Under the pieces are notes generated by a model, which saw only the letters and a list, made by a program, of their open reading frames with translations, had not been told where the DNA came from and ran no database searches. A stretch of 64,000 nt of DNA from Dyella caseinilytica (lineage in GTDB: Bacteria > Pseudomonadota > Gammaproteobacteria > Xanthomonadales > Rhodanobacteraceae). Positions 17,075 through 35,475 of the stretch are shown piece by piece. The position numbers and the translations under genes were made by a program. The stretch's first letter is position 1, and the number at the start of each line of letters is the position of its first letter. The DNA is taken from the NCBI RefSeq assembly GCF_016865235.1, contig NZ_CP064030.1:3286001-3350000 (forward strand), given 5' to 3'.

Positions 17075-17716
17075 TCAACCCTTGGTGGTCGCGCGGATAA
17101 CGACGTCGCCACCGGTAGCACCCGGCACCGCGCCCTTGACCGCGATCAGATGACGCTCGGCGTCGACCTTGACCACTTCCAGACCCTGCACGGTGCGATT
17201 GACTGCACCCATGTGGCCCGACATCTTCTTGCCCGGGAACACGCGACCCGGAGTCTGACGCTGACCGATAGAACCCGGCGCACGATGCGACAGCGAGTTA
17301 CCGTGGGTGGCGTCGCCCATCTTGAAGTTGTGGCGCTTGATGGTGCCCTGGAAGCCCTTGCCCTTGCTGACGCCGGCCACGTCAACGATCTGACCGACCT
17401 GAAACACTTCGTCAGCCTTGATTTCAGCGCCGACGGCATACTTGCCGGCGTCAGCCGAATTCAGGCGGAATTCCCACAGACCACGACCCGGCTCAACCCT
17501 GGCCTTCGCATAGTGGCCCTTCTCAGCAGCATTCAGCAGACTGGCGCGCTTGACGCCAGCGGCAACCTGCACCGCGCTGTAGCCATCATTCTCTTCCGTC
17601 TTCACCTGGGTTACGCGGTTCGGCGTCGCTTCAATCAGCGTCACCGGAATCGAGCGTCCATCTTCGGTGAAGAGTCGGCTCATGCCGCATTTGCGGCCAA
17701 CTAGTCCGATACTCAT
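17075..17716 (-). CDS. rplC: 50S ribosomal protein L3
   Basis: 213 aa, from MSIGLVGRKCGMSRLFTEDG at 17716 (AGGA upstream). The W-loop region HGNSLSHRAPGSIGQRQTPG is present with its conserved Gln, the PrmB methylation site in E. coli. An early 50S assembly protein. Confidence 0.97.
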   Translation of the reverse strand: MSIGLVGRKCGMSRLFTEDGRSIPVTLIEATPNRVTQVKTEENDGYSAVQVAAGVKRASLLNAAEKGHYAKARVEPGRGLWEFRLNSADAGKYAVGAEIKADEVFQVGQIVDVAGVSKGKGFQGTIKRHNFKMGDATHGNSLSHRAPGSIGQRQTPGRVFPGKKMSGHMGAVNRTVQGLEVVKVDAERHLIAVKGAVPGATGGDVVIRATTKG

Positions 17717-17736
17717 GTTCGTATCCTGTCTATCGC

Positions 17737-18048
17737 TCAACCGAGCTTGATCTGAACATCTACGCCAGCGGCGAGATCAAGCTTCATGAGCGCGTCCACG
17801 GTCTTGTCGTTGGGATCGACGATGTCCAGCACGCGCTTGTGGGTGCGGGTTTCGTACTGATCGCGAGCGTCTTTGTCGACGTGTGGCGACACCAGAATGG
17901 TGTAGCGCTCGATCTTGGTCGGGAGCGGAATCGGACCGAGAACCGTAGCGCCAGTGCGCTTGGCCGTCTCGACGATTTCGCTGGCCGAACGATCGATCAG
18001 ACGATGATCGAACGCCTTAAGCCGAATGCGAATCTTTTGGTTCGCCAT
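17737..18048 (-). CDS. rpsJ: 30S ribosomal protein S10 / NusE
   Basis: 103 aa; MANQKIRIRLKAFDHRLID is the family start. S10 also works as NusE with NusB in antitermination and with NusG in coupling transcription to translation. First gene of the S10 operon, behind a long structured leader and a good candidate promoter. Confidence 0.98.
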   Translation of the reverse strand: MANQKIRIRLKAFDHRLIDRSASEIVETAKRTGATVLGPIPLPTKIERYTILVSPHVDKDARDQYETRTHKRVLDIVDPNDKTVDALMKLDLAAGVDVQIKLG

Positions 18049-18362
18049 AACCGTGTCCTGTTATCTAAAGAACAAATCTGTGAATCGAGGTGGCTTCTCA
18101 CCGCCTCGCACAACCCATAGCACTGCAAGCCTTACAACAGATCTCCTGGACCCATATCACGCTCCAGAAGACCCCAAAACGCCGGGCAGGCCGTATGCCG
18201 GCCTGCCCAGACATATAACGTGTGCGGAAATCCATACGGAAACAGAGGCTTAGCTCTAAAACCAGGAGATCCCCGCAACATCCTTGTTAGCGAACTCGAA
18301 GCACTTCCTGTGCCTCATTTCGCGGTAGGCCCCACAACATAGCAGATGTGGAGCGAGTTAAC
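18049..18362 (-). other. S10 operon 5' leader with three hairpins
   Basis: No ORF is supported between the tuf terminator and rpsJ. Reading towards rpsJ, a 10-bp GC-rich hairpin (arms 18184-18193/18199-18208) is followed on the minus strand by GGCGTTTTGG, which looks like an attenuator. A second hairpin (18086-18093/18101-18108, one G-U pair) lies about 40 bases before the rpsJ ATG. By analogy with the L4-controlled S10 leader of E. coli this roughly 310-base leader is a candidate site of autoregulation. That role is inference. Confidence 0.5.
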
Positions 18363-18368
18363 TCAGCA

Positions 18369-18397
18369 ACTATAGCGGATCTTTCGCTATAGGACAA
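18369..18397 (-). promoter_or_regulatory. Candidate sigma-70 promoter of the S10 operon
   Basis: On the minus strand TTGTCC (18392-18397) and TATAGT (18369-18374; five of six bases match the -10 consensus) are separated by exactly 17 bases. It begins three bases after the outer arm of the tuf terminator. The spacer and -10 contain an 8-bp palindrome (CTATAGCG/CGCTATAG, 18370-18392). Confidence 0.6.
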
Positions 18398-18407
18398 GCA
18401 CTCGCAA

Positions 18408-18434
18408 GAAACCGCCTGCAAGACAGGCGGTTTC
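18408..18434 (-). terminator. Terminator after the first tuf gene (str operon)
   Basis: Perfect 11-bp stem GAAACCGCCTG/CAGGCGGTTTC (18408-18418/18424-18434) with a 5-base loop, 12 bases past the tuf stop. On the minus strand it runs into TTTCTTG, a moderate T-tract. Confidence 0.75.
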
Positions 18435-18445
18435 CGTACAGCAAC

Positions 18446-19636
18446 TTACTTGGTGATCTTGGCGACGACACCGGCGCCGACCGTACGGCCACCTTCGCGG
18501 ATCGCGAAACGCAGACCTTCCTGCATCGCGATCGGCGCAATCAGCGACACCGAGATCTTCACGTTGTCGCCCGGCATCACCATCTCCGTACCTTCCGGCA
18601 GCTTGATCGCACCGGTCACGTCCGTCGTACGGAAGTAGAACTGCGGGCGGTAGTTGCTGAAGAACGGCGTATGACGGCCACCCTCTTCCTTCGACAGCAC
18701 GTAAATCTCGCCTTCGAAGTCAGTGTGCGGCGTGATCGAACCCGGCTTGGCCAGCACCTGGCCGCGCTCCACGTCTTCACGCTTCGTGCCGCGCAGCAGC
18801 AGACCCACGTTATCACCCGCCTGGCCCTGATCCAGCAGCTTGCGGAACATTTCAACGCCCGTCACCGTCGTCTTGACCGTCGGCTTCAGACCCACGATCT
18901 CGATTTCGTCGCCAACCTTGATGATGCCCGTCTCCACACGACCGGTCACCACCGTGCCACGGCCAGAGATCGAGAACACGTCTTCCACCGGCATCAGGAA
19001 CGCCTTGTCCAGCACGCGCACCGGCTCCGGAATGTAGCTGTCCAGCGCGTCCACCAGCGCAATGATCGCCGGCACGCCGATTTCCGACTGGTCGCCTTCC
19101 AGCGCCAGCTTGGCCGAACCCTTGATGATCGGGGTGTCGTCGCCCGGGAATTCGTACTTGCTCAGCAGCTCACGCACTTCCATTTCCACCAGCTCGAGCA
19201 GCTCGGCGTCGTCCACCATGTCGGCCTTGTTCAGGAACACGACGATGTACGGCACGCCCACCTGGCGGCTGAGCAGGATATGTTCACGCGTCTGCGGCAT
19301 CGGGCCGTCCGCGGCCGAGCACACCAGGATCGCGCCGTCCATCTGCGCCGCACCCGTGATCATGTTCTTCACGTAGTCAGCGTGGCCCGGGCAGTCCACG
19401 TGTGCGTAGTGGCGGTTCGGTGATTCGTATTCCACGTGCGCCGTCGAGATCGTGATACCGCGCGCCTTTTCTTCCGGCGCCGCGTCGATCGCGTCGTATG
19501 CCTTGAACTCACCGCCGAATCGCTCTGCGCCAACCTTCGTCAGCGCCGCCGTCAGCGTCGTCTTGCCGTGATCCACGTGACCAATCGTGCCCACGTTCAC
19601 GTGCGGCTTGGTGCGTTCGAATTTACCCTTTGCCAT
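18446..19636 (-). CDS. tuf: Elongation factor Tu (copy 1, str operon)
   Basis: 396 aa GTPase that brings aminoacyl-tRNA to the ribosome. G1 GHVDHGKT, G3 DCPGH and G4 NKAD are intact, followed by the two beta-barrel domains. Last gene of rpsL-rpsG-fusA-tuf, 47 bp after fusA, with GAGG eight bases before the ATG. Its sequence is identical to the second copy at 35476-36666, identity stopping within a few bases outside the gene, which points to gene conversion. Confidence 0.98.
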   Translation of the reverse strand: MAKGKFERTKPHVNVGTIGHVDHGKTTLTAALTKVGAERFGGEFKAYDAIDAAPEEKARGITISTAHVEYESPNRHYAHVDCPGHADYVKNMITGAAQMDGAILVCSAADGPMPQTREHILLSRQVGVPYIVVFLNKADMVDDAELLELVEMEVRELLSKYEFPGDDTPIIKGSAKLALEGDQSEIGVPAIIALVDALDSYIPEPVRVLDKAFLMPVEDVFSISGRGTVVTGRVETGIIKVGDEIEIVGLKPTVKTTVTGVEMFRKLLDQGQAGDNVGLLLRGTKREDVERGQVLAKPGSITPHTDFEGEIYVLSKEEGGRHTPFFSNYRPQFYFRTTDVTGAIKLPEGTEMVMPGDNVKISVSLIAPIAMQEGLRFAIREGGRTVGAGVVAKITK

Positions 19637-19683
19637 GACTCAAACCTCTGAAAGAACTGTGTTGTTTGGAGAAGGAGGCCTTA

Positions 19684-21810
<2,127 letters not shown>

Positions 21811-21840
21811 GGTACTAACCTCGAATCCTTACGATACTAC

Positions 21841-22308
21841 TTACCAGCGGTAGTGCGAGAAGGCCTTGTTGGCTTCTGCCATGCGGTGCGTTTCTTCGCG
21901 CTTCTTGATGGCGCCGCCACGGTTTTCCGAGGCTTCCAGCAATTCAGCAGCGAGCTTGCGCGGCATGGAGGTCTCGCCACGCTTGCGCGCAGCTTCGATC
22001 GCCCAGCGCATGGCCAGCGCCATACGACGACCCGGACGCACTTCGACCGGCACCTGATACGTAGCACCACCGACGCGGCGAGACTTCACCTCGACGGCCG
22101 GAGCGATGTTGCTCAGCGCCTTTTCGACGAGCTGCACCGGCTCGGCATGCTTCTCGCCGAGATGGGTCAGCGCACCGTAGACGATGCTTTCGGCAACGGA
22201 CTTCTTGCCGCTCTTCATCACCATGTTGATGAAACGGGCGATGAGCTGGCTGCCGTGCTTGGGATCGGGCAGGACCAGACGGGCGGGATGTGAACCTTTA
22301 CGCGACAT
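21841..22308 (-). CDS. rpsG: 30S ribosomal protein S7
   Basis: 155 aa; MSRKGSHPARLVLPDPKHGS and the RWAIEAARKR segment identify S7, which nucleates the 30S head. In E. coli S7 represses the str operon by binding the rpsL-rpsG spacer; here that spacer is only 17 bp, so the same mechanism is unlikely. Confidence 0.97.
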   Translation of the reverse strand: MSRKGSHPARLVLPDPKHGSQLIARFINMVMKSGKKSVAESIVYGALTHLGEKHAEPVQLVEKALSNIAPAVEVKSRRVGGATYQVPVEVRPGRRMALAMRWAIEAARKRGETSMPRKLAAELLEASENRGGAIKKREETHRMAEANKAFSHYRW

Positions 22309-22325
22309 GTTTCGTGTCCTTTAAC

Positions 22326-22700
22326 TTAGCTCTTCGGGCGCTTGGCGCCGTACTTCGAACGAGCCTGGCGGCGCTTGGCAACGCCGGCGCAGTCGAGGCT
22401 GCCACGGACGGTGTGGTAACGCACACCCGGCAGATCCTTCACACGACCACCACGGATGAGCACCACCGAGTGCTCCTGGAGGTTGTGGCCTTCACCACCG
22501 ATGTAGCTGATGACCTCGTAACCGTTGGTCAGGCGCACTTTGGCGACCTTACGCAGGGCCGAGTTCGGCTTCTTCGGGGTGGTGGTATACACGCGCGTGC
22601 AAACGCCGCGACGTTGCGGGCTGCTTTGCAGGGCCGGAGAAGCGCTCTTGTAGCTCTTCGGGCTGCGGGATTTGCGCACCAGCTGATTGACTGTCGTCAT
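22326..22700 (-). CDS. rpsL: 30S ribosomal protein S12
   Basis: 124 aa. TTPKKPNSALRKVAKVRLTN and GGRVKDLPGVRYH contain the two conserved lysines whose change gives streptomycin resistance; both are wild type here. First gene of the str operon, behind a candidate promoter and a hairpin. Confidence 0.98.
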   Translation of the reverse strand: MTTVNQLVRKSRSPKSYKSASPALQSSPQRRGVCTRVYTTTPKKPNSALRKVAKVRLTNGYEVISYIGGEGHNLQEHSVVLIRGGRVKDLPGVRYHTVRGSLDCAGVAKRRQARSKYGAKRPKS

Positions 22701-22726
22701 GCCTAGCTATTCCTGGGAAACATAAA

Positions 22727-22751
22727 GGCAGACCGAGTAAACCGGTCTGCC
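22727..22751 (-). other. 9-bp hairpin with T-rich tail in the rpsL leader
   Basis: GGCAGACCG (22727-22735) pairs with CGGTCTGCC (22743-22751) around a 7-base loop. On the minus strand it is followed by TTTATGTTT, then the rpsL ribosome site 15-20 bases on. It could be an attenuator of the str operon or the end of rpoBC read-through. Confidence 0.5.
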
Positions 22752-22762
22752 GAGAAGCGGGA

Positions 22763-22791
22763 ATTTAACATGGGCGCCTTACCTCAGGCAA
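22763..22791 (-). promoter_or_regulatory. Candidate promoter of the str operon
   Basis: Minus strand TTGCCT (22786-22791) and TTAAAT (22763-22768), 17-base spacer, each matching four of six consensus bases, 63 bases upstream of the rpsL ATG. Confidence 0.45.
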
Positions 22792-22821
22792 GAAAACGCC
22801 CGCCATCCTTGACTCGAACAC

Positions 22822-22842
22822 GAGGCGCATTCCATGCGCCTC
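22822..22842 (-). terminator. Hairpin after rpoC, possible terminator
   Basis: GAGGCGCAT/ATGCGCCTC (22822-22830/22834-22842), perfect 9-bp stem with a 3-base loop, 35 bases past the rpoC stop. The minus-strand tail GTGTTCG is not a clear T-tract, so termination may be partial or factor-dependent. Confidence 0.45.
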
Positions 22843-22876
22843 ATTTCGTATGTCGGCGAGTAGAGCCGTTCGGGGC

Positions 22877-27088
<4,212 letters not shown>

Positions 27089-27113
27089 TGCATAAGCTCC
27101 TGTAACCCGCGGG

Positions 27114-31274
<4,161 letters not shown>

Positions 31275-31630
31275 GATCGGTGACGCCTCGGTTCGCTGTG
31301 GCGCCGGTGGTGCACACACCGGCTAAATTGGGAAAGCTTGGATCTGGGGGATCGTGAATAGCGGCTCTTGCTCATAAAACCCTATTCGCGATGCCCGACA
31401 TCCAGAGCGTCCGTGCCTGATGTATCTAAAAAGGCTCCTGCCTTTTTTAGATTCGCCAAGTCGCAAAACTTGGCTCCAATAAACCAAGCGCAAAACGCCT
31501 GGTTCGCGGCGAGCCATCCTTGGTCCGCAGATAACTGCCAAGCAGCCATCTGAAGCGGGCAAAGCCCGGGGACTCACGTCCCCAGGCTTGCTTGACGCTA
31601 GATCAAACTGACGGCGCGCAAGAGCGCCAA
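31275..31630 (-). other. rplL-rpoB intergenic region (356 bp)
   Basis: No ORF is supported. The main element is the terminator-like hairpin at 31425-31451. On the rpoB side of it there are short GC-rich palindromes (for example around 31299-31325), and on the rplL side a run of small hairpins, but no clear promoter. In E. coli the same gap holds the rpoBC attenuator and an RNase III site. Confidence 0.5.
31425..31451 (-). terminator. rpoBC attenuator / bidirectional terminator hairpin
   Basis: TCTAAAAAGGC (31425-31435) pairs with GCCTTTTTTAGA (31440-31451, one extra T) around TCCT. The stem carries A-runs and T-runs on opposite arms, so it looks like an intrinsic terminator on both strands. 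Because rpoB lies downstream with no strong promoter seen, read-through must be partial, as at the E. coli rplL-rpoB attenuator. Confidence 0.7.
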
Positions 31631-32002
31631 TTACTTCAGTTCGACCTTGGCGCCGGCGGCTTCGAGGTCCTTCTTGAACTTCTCGGCGTCTTCCTTCGAA
31701 GCCTGCTCCTTCACGACGCCACCGGCTTCGGTGAGGTCCTTGGCTTCCTTCAGGCCCAGGCCGGTGATCGCGCGGACGGCCTTGATCACGTCGACCTTCT
31801 TCTCGCCGGCGTTGATCAGGATCACGTCGAACTCGGTCTGCGCTTCGGCAACCGGGCCGGCAGCGGCCGGGCCAGCAGCGACGGCAACCGGAGCAGCGGC
31901 GGACACGCCAAACTTTTCTTCGATGGCCTTGACCAGCTCCATCACTTCCATGAGCGACTTGGCGGCAACGGCTTCAACGATCTGTTCGTTGGAAAGGGAC
32001 AT
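31631..32002 (-). CDS. rplL: 50S ribosomal protein L7/L12
   Basis: 123 aa. N-terminal dimerisation helices, an Ala/Gly/Pro hinge (about residues 38-52) and the C-terminal domain with EKKVDVIKAVRAITGLGLKE, which recruits translation GTPases. GAGG ten bases before the ATG. 46 bp after rplJ. Confidence 0.98.
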   Translation of the reverse strand: MSLSNEQIVEAVAAKSLMEVMELVKAIEEKFGVSAAAPVAVAAGPAAAGPVAEAQTEFDVILINAGEKKVDVIKAVRAITGLGLKEAKDLTEAGGVVKEQASKEDAEKFKKDLEAAGAKVELK

Positions 32003-32048
32003 TTTTATTTACCTCTGGAAATGGATTCGATTTAGATGAGCGTCGAAC

Positions 32049-32573
32049 TTAGGCTTCGGCCGGGGCTTCGGCGGCAACTTCGCCACCACCCTGCTTGTCG
32101 GCCACGGCCTTGACGGCGCGCGCGAACATCGCAGCGGGTTCGGCCAGCACACGAGCCAGCATGGCGAGAGCCTGTTCGCGGGTCGGCAACGAGGCCAGCA
32201 CTTCAACGTGCGCAGCCGGCAGCAGTTTGCCTTCCACCGAGACGACTTTCGCCTTGAGCTTGTCGTTGCCCTTGGCGAATTCCTTGATCAGACGACCGGC
32301 AGCGCCGGGTTCTTCCGTCGAGAATGCGTACAGCAGCGGACCGGTCAGGGCGTCCTTGACGACCTCGAACTCGGTACCAACCACAGCGCGCGCGGCGAGC
32401 GTATTCTTGACAACTTTCAAGAACACACCGGACTCGCGGGCCTTCTTGCGCATCGCGGTCATTTGTTCGACCGTGGTGCCCGCATACTCGGCAGCGACCA
32501 AGGAGTGAGCCTTCGCGGCAACTTCGGCCAGTTCGGCGACTACTTCTTGCTTCTGAGAGAGATTCAGAGCCAT
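32049..32573 (-). CDS. rplJ: 50S ribosomal protein L10
   Basis: 174 aa; MALNLSQKQEVVAELAEVAA then the L10 core, with a C-terminal Ala-rich helix that binds L12 dimers. In E. coli the L10-L12 complex represses this operon at the rplJ leader; a 283-base leader (32574-32856) precedes it here. GAGGAG lies before the ATG. Confidence 0.97.
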   Translation of the reverse strand: MALNLSQKQEVVAELAEVAAKAHSLVAAEYAGTTVEQMTAMRKKARESGVFLKVVKNTLAARAVVGTEFEVVKDALTGPLLYAFSTEEPGAAGRLIKEFAKGNDKLKAKVVSVEGKLLPAAHVEVLASLPTREQALAMLARVLAEPAAMFARAVKAVADKQGGGEVAAEAPAEA

Positions 32574-32856
32574 TTTTCACTCCTCTTATGAACTCCGCTC
32601 ACGGCTCCTGCCGCTTGCGGTCCTGAGCGATGCCGTCCTTGACATCGGGGACTCAACGTCCCGGGTGGTGGCCTTTCCAGAGCGATTCCAGAAGGGGCAG
32701 CACCATCTACGCAGGCCAGATCGAAACCGGATTAAGCGACCCCGTTGGCGTCGACGGCGATTCCTTTGCAAATCGAGCTCCCTGCCCGTCGTCGTCGCGC
32801 GCTGGTCGCGCCTGCGGTCTTTGACGGCGGCTCCGGCGATTGCCGGGGCTACCTTC
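32574..32856 (-). other. rplJ leader, no ORF
   Basis: This is the noncoding stretch between the hairpin after rplA and the rplJ start. It is GC-rich and dense in short palindromes, for example GGGACGTTGAGTCCC on the minus strand near 32648-32662. It is in the place of the L10-binding leader of other bacteria. No convincing -35/-10 pair could be picked, so the rplJ promoter is not located. Confidence 0.4.
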
Positions 32857-32891
32857 AAAAACTGCCTGCACGGACATGCTGCCCGCGCAGG
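32857..32891 (-). terminator. Hairpin with T-run after rplA (terminator or attenuator)
   Basis: On the minus strand CCTGCGCGG (32883-32891) pairs with CCGTGCAGG (32865-32873; one G-U pair), followed by CAGTTTTTG (T-run 32857-32861). It starts 12 bases beyond the rplA stop, and separates rplKA from rplJL. Confidence 0.65.
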
Positions 32892-32902
32892 ACTTGAACT
32901 TG

Positions 32903-33613
32903 TTACTTGGCCGAGGTCGCGCTCAGGGTCGAGGTATCGACCGGCACGCCCACGCCCATCGTGCTGGACAGCGCAACCTTCTGCAGGAACTGGCCCTTGG
33001 CCGTCGACGGCTTGGCCTTCAGCAGGTCGGCAATCAGCGCATTCAGGTTGTCAGCCAGCTGTGCGGCTTCGAAGTTGGCCTTGCCGATGGTGGCGTGGAT
33101 GATGCCCGCCTTGTCGTTGCGGAACTTCACCTGGCCGGCCTTGGCGTTCTTGACGGCCGTGACGACGTCGGCGGTAACCGAGCCATCCTTCGGGTTCGGC
33201 ATCAGGCCACGCGGGCCGAGCAGCTGACCGAGCTTACCGACCACGCGCATCGCGTCCGGCGTAGCGATCACGCGACCGAAGTCGAGGTCGCCGGCCTGCA
33301 TGCGCTCGGCCAGATCGTCCATACCCACGGCGTCAGCACCGGCAGCCTTAGCAGCTTCGGCCTTTTCACCAGCCGGGCAGAACACGGCGACCTTGACGGT
33401 CTTGCCGGTGCCGTGCGGCAGCAGCGAGGAGCCGCGCACGCCCTGGTCGGACTTCTTCGCATCGATGCCCAGACGCACCGCCACGTCCACCGACTCGGCG
33501 AACTTGGCCTTGGCGTTGTCCTTGACGATCTTCAGGGCTTCGTCCAGGCCATAGGTCTTGCCCGGCTGTACTGCCGCCTGGGCAGCCTTCATACGCTTGG
33601 TAATCTTTGCCAT
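32903..33613 (-). CDS. rplA: 50S ribosomal protein L1
   Basis: 236 aa, complete L1 two-domain protein with LGPRGLMPNPKDGSV. Forms the mobile stalk at the E site. In E. coli L1 represses rplK-rplA. Only three bases separate it from rplK. Confidence 0.97.
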   Translation of the reverse strand: MAKITKRMKAAQAAVQPGKTYGLDEALKIVKDNAKAKFAESVDVAVRLGIDAKKSDQGVRGSSLLPHGTGKTVKVAVFCPAGEKAEAAKAAGADAVGMDDLAERMQAGDLDFGRVIATPDAMRVVGKLGQLLGPRGLMPNPKDGSVTADVVTAVKNAKAGQVKFRNDKAGIIHATIGKANFEAAQLADNLNALIADLLKAKPSTAKGQFLQKVALSSTMGVGVPVDTSTLSATSAK

Positions 33614-33616
33614 GTC

Positions 33617-34045
33617 TTAGCCCTCCACCACGAAGCCCATGCTGCGCGCGCTACCGGCAATGGTGCGCACCGCAGCGTCCAGATCAGCGGCCGTGAGATC
33701 CGGCTCTTTCTGCTTCGCAACGTCTTCGAGCTGCTTGCGGCTGATCTTGCCGACCTTGTCGCTGTTCGGCTTGGACGAACCCTTGGCGATACCGGTGACC
33801 TTCTTGATCAGCACGGAGGCGGGCGGGGTCTTGGTGATAAAGGTGAAGCTACGGTCCGAATAGGCGGTGATGATCACCGGAATCGGCAGACCCGGCTCCA
33901 TCTTCTGCGTGGCGGCATTGAACGCCTTGCAAAATTCCATGATATTCAGGCCGCGCTGGCCGAGGGCCGGGCCCACGGGCGGCGACGGGTTGGCCTGACC
34001 GGCCTTGACCTGCAGCTTGATGTAACCGACAACTTTCTTTGCCAT
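33617..34045 (-). CDS. rplK: 50S ribosomal protein L11
   Basis: 142 aa; IKLQVKAGQANPSPPVGPAL and the GTPase-centre-binding C-terminal domain are standard. The 184-bp gap to nusG holds an imperfect GC-rich hairpin (about 34145-34172) and a small GGGCTT/AAGCCC hairpin (about 34196-34212). These may be a leader or the place where L1 acts. Confidence 0.97.
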   Translation of the reverse strand: MAKKVVGYIKLQVKAGQANPSPPVGPALGQRGLNIMEFCKAFNAATQKMEPGLPIPVIITAYSDRSFTFITKTPPASVLIKKVTGIAKGSSKPNSDKVGKISRKQLEDVAKQKEPDLTAADLDAAVRTIAGSARSMGFVVEG

Positions 34046-34229
34046 TGGATTTTCCTCGCGAGTTCAAGCGCCTTGCGGCTCCTCGCAGTGCACATTCCCT
34101 GGTGGGAGGGGACTTCGCGATCCTGCGAATTCCAGAAATACGGACACGCCGAGTCAAAAGACCCCGGCGTGAACCGCGTAGTTTAGAGATGAAACGGGCT
34201 TTAAGCAAGCCCTGTGCCGAAAAGCGATC

Positions 34230-34790
34230 TCAGGCCTTTTCGACCTGGCCGAATTCGAGCTCAACCGGGGTGGAGCGGCCAAAAATCAGCACGGCTACCC
34301 GCAGGCGGCTCTTTTCGTAGTTAACTTCCTCGACCACGCCATTGAAGTCGTTGAACGGACCATCGGTGACGCGGACCATCTCGCCCGGCTCGAAAAGCAC
34401 CTTGGGCTTAGGCTTCTCCACGCCCTCGCGGACGCGGCTGAGGATGGTTTCAGCCTCGCTGTCGCGGATCGGCAGCGGGCGGTCGGCGGTGCCGCCGATA
34501 AATCCCATCACCTTGGGAGTTTCCTTGACCAGATGCCAGGATTCGTCGTCGATACGCGGGGCCTTGCCCTCGGTATCCGTCTCGATCTGCACCAGAACAT
34601 AGCCCGGGAAGAACTTCCGCTCGCTACGGCGCTTTTGGCCACTGCGCATTTCGACCACTTCTTCGGTAGGTACCAGCACCTCACCGAACTTCTCTTCCAT
34701 ACCAGCGCGATGAATGCGCTCAACCAGGGACTTCTTTACCTGGTTCTCAAAGCCGGAATAGGCATGAACGACGTACCAACGCTTGCTCAT
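34230..34790 (-). CDS. nusG: Transcription termination/antitermination protein NusG
   Basis: 186 aa: NGN domain (WYVVHAYSGFENQVKKSL, about residues 5-125) that binds RNA polymerase, and a C-terminal KOW domain (FEPGEMVRVTDGPFNDFNG) that binds Rho or S10. 10 bp after secE. Joins transcription to translation with RpsJ, encoded in the same block. Confidence 0.97.
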   Translation of the reverse strand: MSKRWYVVHAYSGFENQVKKSLVERIHRAGMEEKFGEVLVPTEEVVEMRSGQKRRSERKFFPGYVLVQIETDTEGKAPRIDDESWHLVKETPKVMGFIGGTADRPLPIRDSEAETILSRVREGVEKPKPKVLFEPGEMVRVTDGPFNDFNGVVEEVNYEKSRLRVAVLIFGRSTPVELEFGQVEKA

Positions 34791-34800
34791 CGCACGCTCC

Positions 34801-35199
34801 TTACGAACCTAGCTTGAGCAGCCAGTCGAGCACGACCGACTTCAGGATAAGGTCAATCAGACCCAGCAGCAGAGACAGCACGATGACCACAACAATGATG
34901 ATGCCGGTGGTCTTGATCGTCTCGTCGCGTGTGGGCCAAACGACCTTGCGCATTTCGAATTGCGATTCGGCCAGGAAGTAACGGGCGCGGCGGCCAGGAG
35001 CCGTAAAGGCCGCAATGGCCAGCGCCGCGACAACCGCGACCAGAATGGTGATCAGGCGCAGCGGGGACGCCGCACCGATGTTGCCGAGGTAGGTGTATCC
35101 CACGATGCCAGCCGCCAGCACCACAACGGCCAGCACCAGCTTGCCGATGTCGGCGCCGCTTGTGCCTTTGGTCTGTTCAGCCTTGGTATTCATGCGCAT
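34801..35199 (-). CDS. secE: Protein translocase subunit SecE
   Basis: 132 aa with three membrane helices (about residues 20-42, 48-68, 97-121), the long gammaproteobacterial form. The conserved cytoplasmic amphipathic segment EMRKVVWPTRDETIKTT precedes the last helix. Two ATGs (35199, 35193) are possible; neither has a strong ribosome site. Partner of SecY. Lies directly after tRNA-Trp. Confidence 0.94.
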   Translation of the reverse strand: MRMNTKAEQTKGTSGADIGKLVLAVVVLAAGIVGYTYLGNIGAASPLRLITILVAVVAALAIAAFTAPGRRARYFLAESQFEMRKVVWPTRDETIKTTGIIIVVVIVLSLLLGLIDLILKSVVLDWLLKLGS

Positions 35200-35266
35200 C
35201 GTGCGGATGCTTGATGCAATCTGCCTGCGGCCGATTGCGACACATCCGCCATCATTCCTCGGAAGA

Positions 35267-35342
<76 letters not shown>

Positions 35343-35362
35343 ACGTTTTGGTAACTAAAAGT

Positions 35363-35475
35363 GAAGTCGCTCGCTTTGCCGGCTGTAAAGCTGCGCTTTG
35401 CGCTGCGAGGGCTAAGCGACTGCCCCACCCTCGCGCTTCACAGCCCGCATCACGGGCGACTTCTCATTTTACAGC
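35363..35475 (-). terminator. Large branched inverted repeat after the second tuf gene
   Basis: Outer arms GAAGTCGC/GCGACTTC (35363-35370/35456-35463) enclose about 85 bases with smaller palindromes. On the minus strand they end in CACTTTTAG, T-rich like a terminator. A competing pair GCTGTAAA/TTTACAGC (35382-35389/35468-35475) could form instead, so two alternative folds are possible between tuf and tRNA-Trp. Confidence 0.5.

Noticed and set aside
31299..31325. A promoter for rpoB close to its start
   Set aside because: GC-rich palindromic sequence with no matching -35/-10 pair could be found.
34046..34229. A possible small gene between nusG and rplK
   Set aside because: Only short frames without ribosome sites; hairpins suggest a leader or noncoding spacer.
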